A stretch of DNA of 57,124 bases, from assembly GCA_002416505.1 (NCBI GenBank), contig DIAM01000018.1, positions 348 to 57,471 of the forward strand, in the 5' to 3' direction. Positions 28,219 through 35,452 of the stretch are shown piece after piece. Origin of the DNA: Gammaproteobacteria bacterium UBA5078. GTDB lineage: Bacteria > Pseudomonadota > Gammaproteobacteria > Pseudomonadales > Pseudohongiellaceae. The position numbers and the translations under genes were made by a program. Below the pieces are notes generated by a model that saw only the letters and a program-made list of their open reading frames with translations, did no database searches and was not told where the DNA came from. Position 1 is the first letter of the stretch. Every line of letters begins with the position of its first letter.

Positions 28219-28862
28219 GTCTTAAGCTACCTTTCGAGAAGCAAGATCTCCTGCTGTTAAGAACCCCGGTGATTATTTTCATCGTTGCAGCTCTCATCGC
28301 CAGCGTTTTGTATTTTGGGTCCGACTCATTGAATCGCAGCGCGAGCTTCGATTTGTCTCAAGCACAGGCACGCTACGAGCAGGCAATGGCTTCTGTTCGC
28401 GAGATTGCCGATGAAGAGGAGACGATAATTCGCTATATAGATCGCTACAGAGAAATCGAGGAGGAAGGCGCCGTGCGCACAGAGGATCGACTTGCCTTGA
28501 TAGAGCAGGTTGGCGATTTTCGCACCCGTTATAATCTCTATCCGATCCAAATGGATATAGGAGGGCAGGGTGCGCTGGCGCTTAAATATGATCCGCTCGA
28601 TCTGAACCCGGGCGCTCCGGTGAACGTGAATTTTTCCGATATTGCATTCTCCTATTCCCTGGTTCATGAAGAGGATCTAACTCGTCTACTCAATGCCTTC
28701 ATAGACGAATCGGGTCTGCTTGTGCCAAACAGTTGTGAAATGAAAGCCGAGAATTTAGCGGAACTTAATTTCACTCAGCTAGGGTTCAATCTCGCCGCAA
28801 ACTGTGAACTGTTTTGGTTTACCTTCGACCTAGCGCCACCGGAGGTGATCTATGAATATTAG
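28215..28862 (+). CDS. PilO/MshJ-like inner-membrane protein
   Basis: A 215-residue protein with a short cytoplasmic N-terminus, a single membrane helix (~18-36, VIIFIVAALIASVLYFG), a coiled coil (~45-90, rich in Glu/Arg) and a C-terminal small alpha/beta domain (INVNFSDIAFSYS-like region). This is the plan of PilO/GspM/MshJ. Sitting directly after the PilM/PilN-like gene and before the MshK-like gene supports an alignment-complex role. Start is GTG 28215 overlapping the previous stop. Sequence similarity alone would not identify it. Confidence 0.62.
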   Translation: MSLKLPFEKQDLLLLRTPVIIFIVAALIASVLYFGSDSLNRSASFDLSQAQARYEQAMASVREIADEEETIIRYIDRYREIEEEGAVRTEDRLALIEQVGDFRTRYNLYPIQMDIGGQGALALKYDPLDLNPGAPVNVNFSDIAFSYSLVHEEDLTRLLNAFIDESGLLVPNSCEMKAENLAELNFTQLGFNLAANCELFWFTFDLAPPEVIYEY

Positions 28863-29505
28863 TTCGATTGCCCTCCTAGTTGCGATTCTAGCCGCAGTGC
28901 CGGGTGTTAGCATGGCGCAGGGTTTTGGGAAAGTCTTCAGCACCCCACAAGAACGTCAGTTTCTCGATCGCGAGAGGGAGAATGCATTGACGGCACTTTC
29001 CGAGCAAGAACGCCTCGCCCTTCTAGATGGCCCTCCCAGCGTGCAGGCAGCACCAGTTATTGAGCCTATCTTGATTCATATGGGGGGCAGTGTCAGGCGT
29101 GCCGATGGCAATCACACGATATGGTTGAACAGCGTAGCTGTGCAGCAGAGCGAGCTGCCAGACAATGCTCGGCTGGAGTTTGAGCGAGGGCTTGGGGTAT
29201 TGCGGGTGAGAGGCGTTGACCGAGAGTACATCGTGAAGCCCGGTCAGACACTTAACGCAGACACCGGTGATATTCGTGAAGACTATGAATTAAGCGAAGA
29301 GGAACTAGAGGCCGTGAATGCACAAGTCGCTGCGCGCGATGCCGCGGCTAGGCCGATAATTGTAAGCAATAACAGTGCATCGGCAGATGATACCAGTGAG
29401 CGAGATGCGGATAGAGACGATGAGAGTCAGGCTCTGATACAGAATATTGTCGAAGGCTTGCAGTTGCTACAGCAGGCGCGAGACATTCAAGACGGTGCGC
29501 AATGA
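28852..29505 (+). CDS. MshK-like periplasmic pilus protein
   Basis: A 217-residue exported protein with a signal peptide (cleavage near VSMAQ, residue ~23). The core (residues ~75-145) is a small beta domain, IHMGGSVRRADGNHTIWLNS to YIVKPGQTLNADTGD, resembling MshK/PilP-like proteins that contact the secretin. The C-terminal third is acidic and probably coiled. The ATG overlaps the PilO-like gene by 11 bases. The function is inferred from position; PilP-like and MshK-like are both possible. Confidence 0.58.
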   Translation: MNISSIALLVAILAAVPGVSMAQGFGKVFSTPQERQFLDRERENALTALSEQERLALLDGPPSVQAAPVIEPILIHMGGSVRRADGNHTIWLNSVAVQQSELPDNARLEFERGLGVLRVRGVDREYIVKPGQTLNADTGDIREDYELSEEELEAVNAQVAARDAAARPIIVSNNSASADDTSERDADRDDESQALIQNIVEGLQLLQQARDIQDGAQ

Positions 29506-30419
29506 TGCCGACATTGAATCGTCAGTCTGGCGCCGTATTGATTCTGCTTTTCGTCGCCTTGATCATGGGGGCGACCACCGTCATTCTTGCCGCCTTGAAC
29601 AATGGCAGCCCACAACTGCGCGATCGGGTTAATAAACGCAATGAGATGCAGGTAGTTAAAGAGACTCTGCTTGCCTATGCCATGACGAACCCAGAATACA
29701 ATACTAGCCCGAATGGCCCCGGTCGATTGCCTTGCTCGGATACCGACAACGATGGACTGATGAACTGCAATACCAATGCAATCGGCCTTGGCCGACTCCC
29801 CAAGCGAATCATTCCCCCTGTGGGCAGCCCGATCGCCTTGAGCGATCGCTATGCCGACATCGGGCAACAGTTTTGGTACGCGGTAGCACCGGCGTTTAGA
29901 CAAAACTCGAGTTCCCTCAATACGAATTCGACCAGCAACCTGACCGTGGATGGGGAGATTGTTGCCGCAGTTATAATCGCGCCTGGGCCGAATCTGGATG
30001 GGCAAGTGCGCATCAATAATAATCAGGCCACTCGCTACCTCGAATCCACAAACGCAACAGACCCAACAGACCCAGGCTTTCTGACGAATCATCCAACTGA
30101 CCCGACCTTGCTGAACGACATGCTAGTGCCGATTACGATTAAGGAGGTGATGACCTATGCCACGAGCCGGGTGGCAATAGAAATAAAGAATGCATTGCCA
30201 GCAAGCGGCGACTATCCAGCAGATTTTGCTGCTTTTACTACAAGAATGACAACGAATGGAGCTGCCTGGCTCGGGGTAAATAATTGGATATCCGCTACAG
30301 TGGCAACTTATACCAGACCTACTCCCACTTCCGCCACAGTCCAGTTTTCGAATTGCGCTATTGTTTACACATTCGTTCAAACGCAGGATGGTTTCTCTAG
30401 GAGTCAGCGTTCATGTTAA
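29502..30419 (+). CDS. Pilin-like membrane-anchored protein (PilX/GspK-type plan)
   Basis: A 305-residue protein starting with QSGAVLILLFVALIMGATTV, a single hydrophobic helix after a positively charged Gln-Ser-Gly, as in class III/PilX-like prepilins, where a Gly or Ser precedes the helix. The glutamate at mature position 5 is replaced by Leu/Ile, so it may be a minor pilin lacking Glu5, like GspK/PilX tip proteins. The body has the motif GRLPCSDTDNDGLMNC, a pilin-associated Cys pair, and a C-terminal Cys. Overlaps the preceding stop (ATGA) and is followed by a GspH-type pilin. The tip role is inference. Confidence 0.6.
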   Translation: MMPTLNRQSGAVLILLFVALIMGATTVILAALNNGSPQLRDRVNKRNEMQVVKETLLAYAMTNPEYNTSPNGPGRLPCSDTDNDGLMNCNTNAIGLGRLPKRIIPPVGSPIALSDRYADIGQQFWYAVAPAFRQNSSSLNTNSTSNLTVDGEIVAAVIIAPGPNLDGQVRINNNQATRYLESTNATDPTDPGFLTNHPTDPTLLNDMLVPITIKEVMTYATSRVAIEIKNALPASGDYPADFAAFTTRMTTNGAAWLGVNNWISATVATYTRPTPTSATVQFSNCAIVYTFVQTQDGFSRSQRSC

Positions 30420-31189
30420 GCCTCAGCAGTTATAAACGAAGTATCGGGGGGCGCGCTCGAGTTCGAGGATTTAGCCTGATCGAAATGGCGGTGGTCATGT
30501 TAATCGTCGGCATGTTGCTGAGCGGTTTATTCGTGGCCTTGGGAAGCTCGGCACAGAATCGAAATCGCATTACCGCGACCAGTGAGCTTGAAAATATCTT
30601 AGAGGCGCTTTACGGTTTCGCGCAGTCGACGGGACGGCTGCCGTGCCCGGCGACCGCGACGAGCGCAGGGGTCGAAGCCCCCGTTACTACGGGTATCTGT
30701 ACAGTTGCACATGGCTTTGTTCCTGTTGCCACATTGGGTTTACAGGGTGCAGTGAATACGGACGGTTTGCTTATGGACCCTTGGGGCAACCCCTATCGCT
30801 ATTCCGTATCTATGCTGGCGATGGGGATAAACAACCCTTTCACAACTTCCGCTGGATTAACGGCTTTGTTTGCAACCGGGGCCATTACTAATCCTCCAGC
30901 TGGACCTTTATGTATCGCGGGTGCAGTCGCCTGCGGCGTTCCTATTTACGCGAACACGGTGCCGGCTTTGATCTATTCGATGGGGGCCGACTTTGGCGGT
31001 TATACTTCGGCGTTTCAGACTGAGAATGCCACGTTTGCATTGGTGCCCGCATATTCGATGGCGGCGGATAATAATTTCGTCAACGCAGATTATGCGGAAG
31101 AGGGCGCGAGTGCCTTCGACGACATCTTGGTCTGGATCTCCCCCAATATCTTATTTAGTCGCCTCATTGCGGCAGGACAACTGCCTTGA
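30413..31189 (+). CDS. Prepilin-type protein (minor pilin, GspH/MshO-like)
   Basis: A 258-residue prepilin. The leader ends RVRG and the cleavage site is G/FSLIEMAVVMLIVGMLLSG, with Glu at mature position 5. The body contains GRLPCPATATS, the same LPC motif as in the preceding gene, and further Cys pairs (CIAGAVACG). The leader is unusually long (~21 residues). It is expected to be processed by PilD and incorporated in or initiate the pilus. Its start overlaps the previous stop by seven bases. Confidence 0.75.
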   Translation: MLSLSSYKRSIGGRARVRGFSLIEMAVVMLIVGMLLSGLFVALGSSAQNRNRITATSELENILEALYGFAQSTGRLPCPATATSAGVEAPVTTGICTVAHGFVPVATLGLQGAVNTDGLLMDPWGNPYRYSVSMLAMGINNPFTTSAGLTALFATGAITNPPAGPLCIAGAVACGVPIYANTVPALIYSMGADFGGYTSAFQTENATFALVPAYSMAADNNFVNADYAEEGASAFDDILVWISPNILFSRLIAAGQLP

Positions 31190-31830
31190 CCGAGGCTACC
31201 GAGGCGCTTGGAGCAGGCGAGCCTAGCGGCGAGGTTGTCCTCATAGTCGACGACGATTCGGCTCTGCGCGGCGCGCTCAGCAGCATGCTCGACATGCATG
31301 GTTACAAGATCTTGGAGGCCGATTCGCGCAGGAGCGCGGTGAGTGTTCTGGACAGTGACGAGAACGTTGCCGTCATTATTCTCGATCTAGGCATGCCCCC
31401 CGCTGTCCACAGTACGGAGGAGGGCCTAGGGGTCATTCGCGCGGCGAGTGCATTGCTGCATCCTGCTAAGATCATCGTATTGACAGGCCAGGATCATGAG
31501 CAGTCGGCGCTGGAGGCTATCCGCGAGGGGGCCTTCGATTTTCTCGCTAAACCGGCGAGTATCGACGATATCCTCAAGGCGGTTAGCCGTGCGTTATTGT
31601 TCTTTCGTAAAGAGAAACTGATGGCGGCAGAAGGGACTACGCGTCTGCAATTCAATGCCAAGGTCTCTGACGGATTAAAGGCGGTGCGAGAAGAGGCCGA
31701 AGAGAAGTTAGTTCGGCAGGTATTAAAAGATACCGGGTTTAATGTTTATGCAACCGCCGCGCGACTCGGTTTGAAGCGTGAGAGTATCTATTACTTCTTG
31801 AAGAAATTTGGGATCAAACGTGACGATTAG
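31186..31830 (+). CDS. Response regulator, receiver plus Fis-type HTH
   Basis: A 214-residue regulator. The receiver domain has the acidic pair VDDDS (~21-24), phospho-acceptor D67 in ILDLGMPP, the Thr in VLTGQD and the conserved Lys in FLAKPAS (~122). There is no AAA+ module; the C-terminus is a Fis/NtrC-type helix-turn-helix (ATAARLGLKRESIYYFLKKF). It thus resembles RegA/ActR or a truncated PrsR rather than a full NtrC. The start is TTG 31186 with GCAGGA eight bases upstream, overlapping the pilin stop (TTGA). It is coupled to the downstream histidine kinase. Confidence 0.85.
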   Translation: MTEATEALGAGEPSGEVVLIVDDDSALRGALSSMLDMHGYKILEADSRRSAVSVLDSDENVAVIILDLGMPPAVHSTEEGLGVIRAASALLHPAKIIVLTGQDHEQSALEAIREGAFDFLAKPASIDDILKAVSRALLFFRKEKLMAAEGTTRLQFNAKVSDGLKAVREEAEEKLVRQVLKDTGFNVYATAARLGLKRESIYYFLKKFGIKRDD

Positions 31831-32884
31831 CGATCTATATCCCTATCTCATTCTCGTGGGGGCGTCGATTCTTGCCGCGACCGCCTGGCTATTGTTTCGT
31901 GCACGGGGACAGACGAGGCGCGGGCAGGAACTCGTGCAGCTCAATGAACAGCTGAGTTTCGACTTGCCCGATTTTCTAAGAGCGTGCTGGCCGGCCTTGA
32001 AGGCCGGTGGGTTCGAGGGGCTGAGCTGGCGTTTGCAATGGTTCGGCGCTTCGATCTCGGGCGAAGAGGGGAGAATTACCGAAGGCGTGCTGTACCAACA
32101 CTTCGAGGTGCAAGAGATAAACCTAGATATTCGTCTCTATCACAGTAAACGGGGTTGGGAGCAGCGCTATTTCAGTCAGGTGTTGGCCGATAATTTTTTC
32201 CTGCTAGTGCGCATGGATATCTGGATTAAGCTTGGCACTGTCCGGGGCACTTTCGATCAGACTGCGAAGATGACGGTGTTCCTGCAACACGACATGAAGA
32301 ATCTCATGCAGCTGGTATCCTTGGCCGCGGGGCAGCTAGAGAATCAGGTGCCGGGGCAAGAGGAAAAGCTGATCGCGTCCTTGAAAAAATCCGTGCCCTC
32401 TATTCGTGATCGGGCGCAGCATATGCTCAGCGCCTTGGTTAGTTCCCAGAATAGGGGCAAGAGGCAATCGGTGGATGTGGTCGCGGTGCTTCAGGACACT
32501 GCGAGCATGTTCGAGCTGCCGGTCTCGATTAGCGGTTGTGCCACTGCCGCCGTGTCCAGCGAGGCCCTGCACAGTATTGTGGAGAACCTATTGGGCAACT
32601 ACGCCTCCATGAAATCGCAACAGGATGCTCCACAGCAAGACTTGCAGGTCGCCGTCGAACAGAGCGGCGAGACTGTGTCCATACAGATAGAGGATCTATT
32701 GGGCAGGGAAGTGAGTTTCCCCGAACGTCTCTTCGAACCCTTCTGGAGTGAGCATGGTCGTGGTCGGGGTATCGGCCTGTATCAATCTAGGCAATTAGCC
32801 AATGCCGAGGGCGGCAGCCTCGAGGCGATGGCCCGAGCCGGGCAGCCATTGTGCTTCGTGTTAAAACTTCCTGCCAAACTGTGA
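31820..32884 (+). CDS. Membrane sensor histidine kinase, PrsK-like
   Basis: One membrane helix (~5-22) is followed by a cytoplasmic region and a kinase core. The phospho-acceptor block is LQHDMKNLMQL (His ~157), an atypical H-box like that of PrsK-type kinases (HDxKN). The ATP-binding domain has an N-box (HSIVENLLGNY) and a G-box (GRGRGIGLYQSRQLANAEGG). I see no large periplasmic sensor. GTG 31820 has GGGA upstream and overlaps the regulator stop by 11 bases; TTG 31808 is an alternative. This kinase and its regulator probably control the pilus genes in which they sit, but that is inference. Confidence 0.8.
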   Translation: MTISDLYPYLILVGASILAATAWLLFRARGQTRRGQELVQLNEQLSFDLPDFLRACWPALKAGGFEGLSWRLQWFGASISGEEGRITEGVLYQHFEVQEINLDIRLYHSKRGWEQRYFSQVLADNFFLLVRMDIWIKLGTVRGTFDQTAKMTVFLQHDMKNLMQLVSLAAGQLENQVPGQEEKLIASLKKSVPSIRDRAQHMLSALVSSQNRGKRQSVDVVAVLQDTASMFELPVSISGCATAAVSSEALHSIVENLLGNYASMKSQQDAPQQDLQVAVEQSGETVSIQIEDLLGREVSFPERLFEPFWSEHGRGRGIGLYQSRQLANAEGGSLEAMARAGQPLCFVLKLPAKL

Positions 32885-33027
32885 TCTGCGTCATAAAAAA
32901 TCTTATAAATCAATCGCCTGTAAAAAAAACCTACATATTGTCTAAAATTCCTACTGCTCCTATTATTACCCTGTACAAAGAAGTACCGCATAGGGCGGAC
33001 GCTTTTTAACGGATTTTCGGAGTGAAT

Positions 33028-33681
33028 ATGAAGAGTATGAATGCTAAGAAAGCGCAGTCGGGTTTTACCCTGATCGAAATTGCGATCGTATTGGTCATCG
33101 TGGGCCTGTTGCTCGGTGGCGTACTGCAAGGTCAGCAATTGATCGAGAACTCACGCGTTCGCGCGGCGGTAAATGATTTCAACGGCGTGCCTGCGGGTGC
33201 GTTCTCCTATATGGACCGCTATAGACGCTTCCCTGGTGATGATCTTTTCACACCTGCGGATCGTGGCGGCGCCTGGACTACCACCGGTATCGTTATTGGC
33301 AATGCCTCCGGTACTCTGGATGGCGCGATCGCGACTACCTTTAACCCAAGCGGTGAAGTGCTCGCGTTTTGGCAGCATCTGCGTGCCGCTGGGTTCATTC
33401 CTGGCAATCCAGGCACAACTGGACCACAAGCCCTGCCACAGAACCCCTTCGGCGGCTTGGTTGGTATCAATTCCTCGGCAATTCAAGGAATGCCAGCGGG
33501 CGTCAACAAGCTGTGCATGAACAACGTGGGTGGTACTGCGGCCTTGGCACTGGATGGTCGTCTCGATGACGGCGTACCGAATACAGGTAATTTCCGTGCG
33601 AACGCAGCGGCGACACCAAACGCAGCGGCAGCGACAACCTACAACACCGACGTGTTGTACACAGTCTGTAACCGCATTTAA
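33028..33681 (+). CDS. Major-type prepilin
   Basis: A 217-residue prepilin with a short charged leader (KSMNAKKAQSG) and cleavage before FTLIEIAIVLVIVGLLLGG, with Glu5. The body begins with GQQLIENSRVRAAVNDFNG and contains FPGDD, like GspG/MshA-type pilins. A late Cys pair (LCMNN and the last ~VCNRI) can form the C-terminal disulfide loop. The start is ATG 33028 with GGAG five bases upstream. It is set apart from the assembly genes by 143 bases and has its own terminator, as expected for a highly expressed major subunit. Confidence 0.85.
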   Translation: MKSMNAKKAQSGFTLIEIAIVLVIVGLLLGGVLQGQQLIENSRVRAAVNDFNGVPAGAFSYMDRYRRFPGDDLFTPADRGGAWTTTGIVIGNASGTLDGAIATTFNPSGEVLAFWQHLRAAGFIPGNPGTTGPQALPQNPFGGLVGINSSAIQGMPAGVNKLCMNNVGGTAALALDGRLDDGVPNTGNFRANAAATPNAAAATTYNTDVLYTVCNRI

Positions 33682-33697
33682 TTAGTGTTTCTGCTTG

Positions 33698-33727
33698 AAA
33701 AAAAGCCCCGCTCGCGGGGCTTTTTTT
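33698..33727 (+). terminator. Intrinsic terminator after the prepilin
   Basis: AGCCCCGC and GCGGGGCT form a stem with a two-base to four-base loop, followed by seven T. A-run upstream also allows function on the other strand. Confidence 0.9.
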
Positions 33728-33750
33728 CGCCTGCCATAAATGGAATTCGC

Positions 33751-33780
33751 TTGGAGTCGAGGCGCGTTATAGACTATTAT
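33751..33780 (+). promoter_or_regulatory. Promoter of tRNA-Gly
   Basis: TTGGAG (33751-33756) and TATTAT (33775-33780) are spaced by 18 bases. They are followed directly by CCGCCCCG, a GC-rich discriminator typical of stable-RNA promoters under stringent control. It is about 38 bases before the mature tRNA 5' end. Confidence 0.55.
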
Positions 33781-33817
33781 CCGCCCCGGTCGGCCTAGGC
33801 TGGCGGTCCACACCTTT

Positions 33818-33891
33818 GCGGGTGTAGTTCAATGGTAGAACGAGAGCTTCCCAAGCTTTAGACGTGGGTCCGATTCCCATCACCCGCTCCA
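33818..33891 (+). tRNA. tRNA-Gly (anticodon CCC)
   Basis: A 74-base cloverleaf including encoded CCA. The acceptor arm is GCGGGTG/CACCCGC and the D arm is GTTC/GAAC with the GG pair in its loop. The anticodon arm AGAGC/GCTTT has loop TTCCCAA, so the anticodon is CCC, reading GGG. The T arm is GTGGG/CCCAT, but the T loop is TCCGATT: position 55 is C instead of the near-universal T (pseudouridine 55). Its own promoter and terminator surround it. Confidence 0.92.
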
Positions 33892-33898
33892 AATAAGA

Positions 33899-33932
33899 AA
33901 GCCCCGCCAGGATTTAGGTCCTGGCGGGGCTT
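33899..33932 (+). terminator. Intrinsic terminator after tRNA-Gly
   Basis: A 14-bp stem (33899-33912 with 33919-33932) closes a six-base loop and continues into TT. It begins seven bases after the tRNA CCA end. Confidence 0.85.
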
Positions 33933-33968
33933 TTGCTATCTAGCACTTTGATCTAGTGCCAATTAGAA

Positions 33969-34115
33969 GTGCTCGACGTAGCCATAAAGCAGCTGCGCAT
34001 AGTGCTCAGGCAATTGAACGACAACGAGTTGCCGGCACCGTTTTGGTTGCAGGACGCCAAGAACAGCGGTACCCGCAACATCTTCAACTTGGCGCCCGAG
34101 AGCAAGACCCACTAG
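33969..34115 (+). pseudogene. Short orphan reading frame, probably a gene 3' remnant
   Basis: From GTG 33969 a 48-codon frame ends at TAG 34113-34115. Its protein has a convincing amino-acid composition, with the segments LRIVLRQLNDNELPAPFWLQ and NSGTRNIFNLAPESKTH. It has no ribosome site and no ATG, and an upstream in-frame stop lies at 33954, just past the tRNA terminator. I do not recognise the family. It looks like the C-terminal tail of a longer gene left after recombination or decay next to the tRNA; a very small real gene is the alternative. Confidence 0.4.
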
Positions 34116-34152
34116 GCGGCGCGGCGATCTTAGCGCCGCGTTCTAGCCTAGC

Positions 34153-35439
34153 CTAGCGCGGCGTGGCGAGTTGCAGGAATTGCGTGAAATAGGTGGGGAA
34201 GGTCTTGGATGTGCAGCCGGGATCGTTGATGGTGATTGTGCCATCGCCGAACGCGGCTAACGAGAAACACATGGCCATGCGGTGATCGTCATAGGTGTCG
34301 ATGGCGGCGCTGTGGATGTGTTCGGGCGGCGTGATCACTAGGTAATCTTCGCCTTCCTCCACGGTAGCCCCGACCTTGCGCAGCTCGGTGCTAAGCGCGG
34401 CGAGCCTATCGGTCTCCTTCACGCGCAGATTGTAGACGTTGCGAATAGCGGTAGTGCCCTTTGCGAACAAGGCGGTCGTGGCGATGGTCATGGCGGCATC
34501 GGGAATATGGTTAAGGTCGACGTCCACGCCGTTCAGCTCGCCTCTTGTCACCTCTATCCAGGTGTCTCCCCAGCTCACCTTCGCGCCCATCTGCTCGAGC
34601 ACATCGGCGAAGCGCACGTCGCCCTGCACGCTGCTGCGGCCACTGCCATGCACGCGCACGGTGCCGCCGGCTATGGCGGCTGCGGCGAGGAAATAGGAGG
34701 CAGAGGAGGCATCGCCCTCGACCATGATGTCGCCGGGTGCCCGGTAGTGTTGGCCGGTGCGCACGACGAAGCGTTTGTAGTCATGATTCTCGACTTCGAC
34801 GCCGAATCGGGCCATGACGTCGAGAGTGATGAGGATATAGGGTTTGGAGACCAGCTCTCCATCGACCACGATCTCGAGGTCTGCGCTGCTAAACGGAGCG
34901 GCCATGAGCATGGCGGTGAGGAACTGGCTGGAGATGTTGCCCTTGATGCTCACGCGGCCACCGCTCAGGCCTTTGCCGTGGATTCGCAAAGGCGGATAGC
35001 CCTCGTCGCCCAAATAGTCGACCGCGGCGCCGCAGCCGCGCAGGCAATCCACTAGGTCGCCGATGGGGCGCTCTAGCATGCGCGGCTCGCCCGTCAATGT
35101 GACCTCGCCGGTGCTGGCACTGAGCATCGCGCACAGGGGGCGCATGGCGGTGCCGGCATTGCCTAGGAACAACTCAAGGGGGGAGGCGGTGGTGAAGCCG
35201 CCACCCAGACCGGTGACGACACACTCTTTCTTGTCGGCGCTGAGCCGGTAGTCCACGCCTAGGCGCGCGAGCGCGCCGAGCATATGGCGCACGTCGTCGC
35301 TGTCCAGCAGGTTGCTGATGCGGGTCTCACCCTTGGCCACTGCCGCGAGAAGGAGGATGCGGTTGGACAGGCTCTTCGAGCCGGGCAGTGTGATCTCGCC
35401 CTGTATGCTACGCAGGGGCGGGAGGGTTAGGGTTTCCAT
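34153..35439 (-). CDS. aroA: 3-phosphoshikimate 1-carboxyvinyltransferase (EPSP synthase)
   Basis: The sixth shikimate-pathway enzyme, joining PEP to shikimate-3-phosphate. The N-terminal LPGSKSLSNRILLLAA (~18-33) and the GNAGTAMRPL block (~92) are active-site landmarks, the latter being the class I (E. coli-like) glyphosate-sensitive form. LRVKETDRLAAL and DDHRMAMCFSLA lie in the C-terminal half. At 428 residues it is the standard size. It begins 13 bases after the DUF349 gene and is probably cotranscribed with it. Confidence 0.95.
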   Translation of the reverse strand: METLTLPPLRSIQGEITLPGSKSLSNRILLLAAVAKGETRISNLLDSDDVRHMLGALARLGVDYRLSADKKECVVTGLGGGFTTASPLELFLGNAGTAMRPLCAMLSASTGEVTLTGEPRMLERPIGDLVDCLRGCGAAVDYLGDEGYPPLRIHGKGLSGGRVSIKGNISSQFLTAMLMAAPFSSADLEIVVDGELVSKPYILITLDVMARFGVEVENHDYKRFVVRTGQHYRAPGDIMVEGDASSASYFLAAAAIAGGTVRVHGSGRSSVQGDVRFADVLEQMGAKVSWGDTWIEVTRGELNGVDVDLNHIPDAAMTIATTALFAKGTTAIRNVYNLRVKETDRLAALSTELRKVGATVEEGEDYLVITPPEHIHSAAIDTYDDHRMAMCFSLAAFGDGTITINDPGCTSKTFPTYFTQFLQLATPR

Positions 35440-35452
35440 AGTGTTAGTGTCT

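Noticed and set aside
34115..34141. Terminator of aroA
   Set aside because: A GC-rich hairpin is present but no T-run follows on the minus strand.
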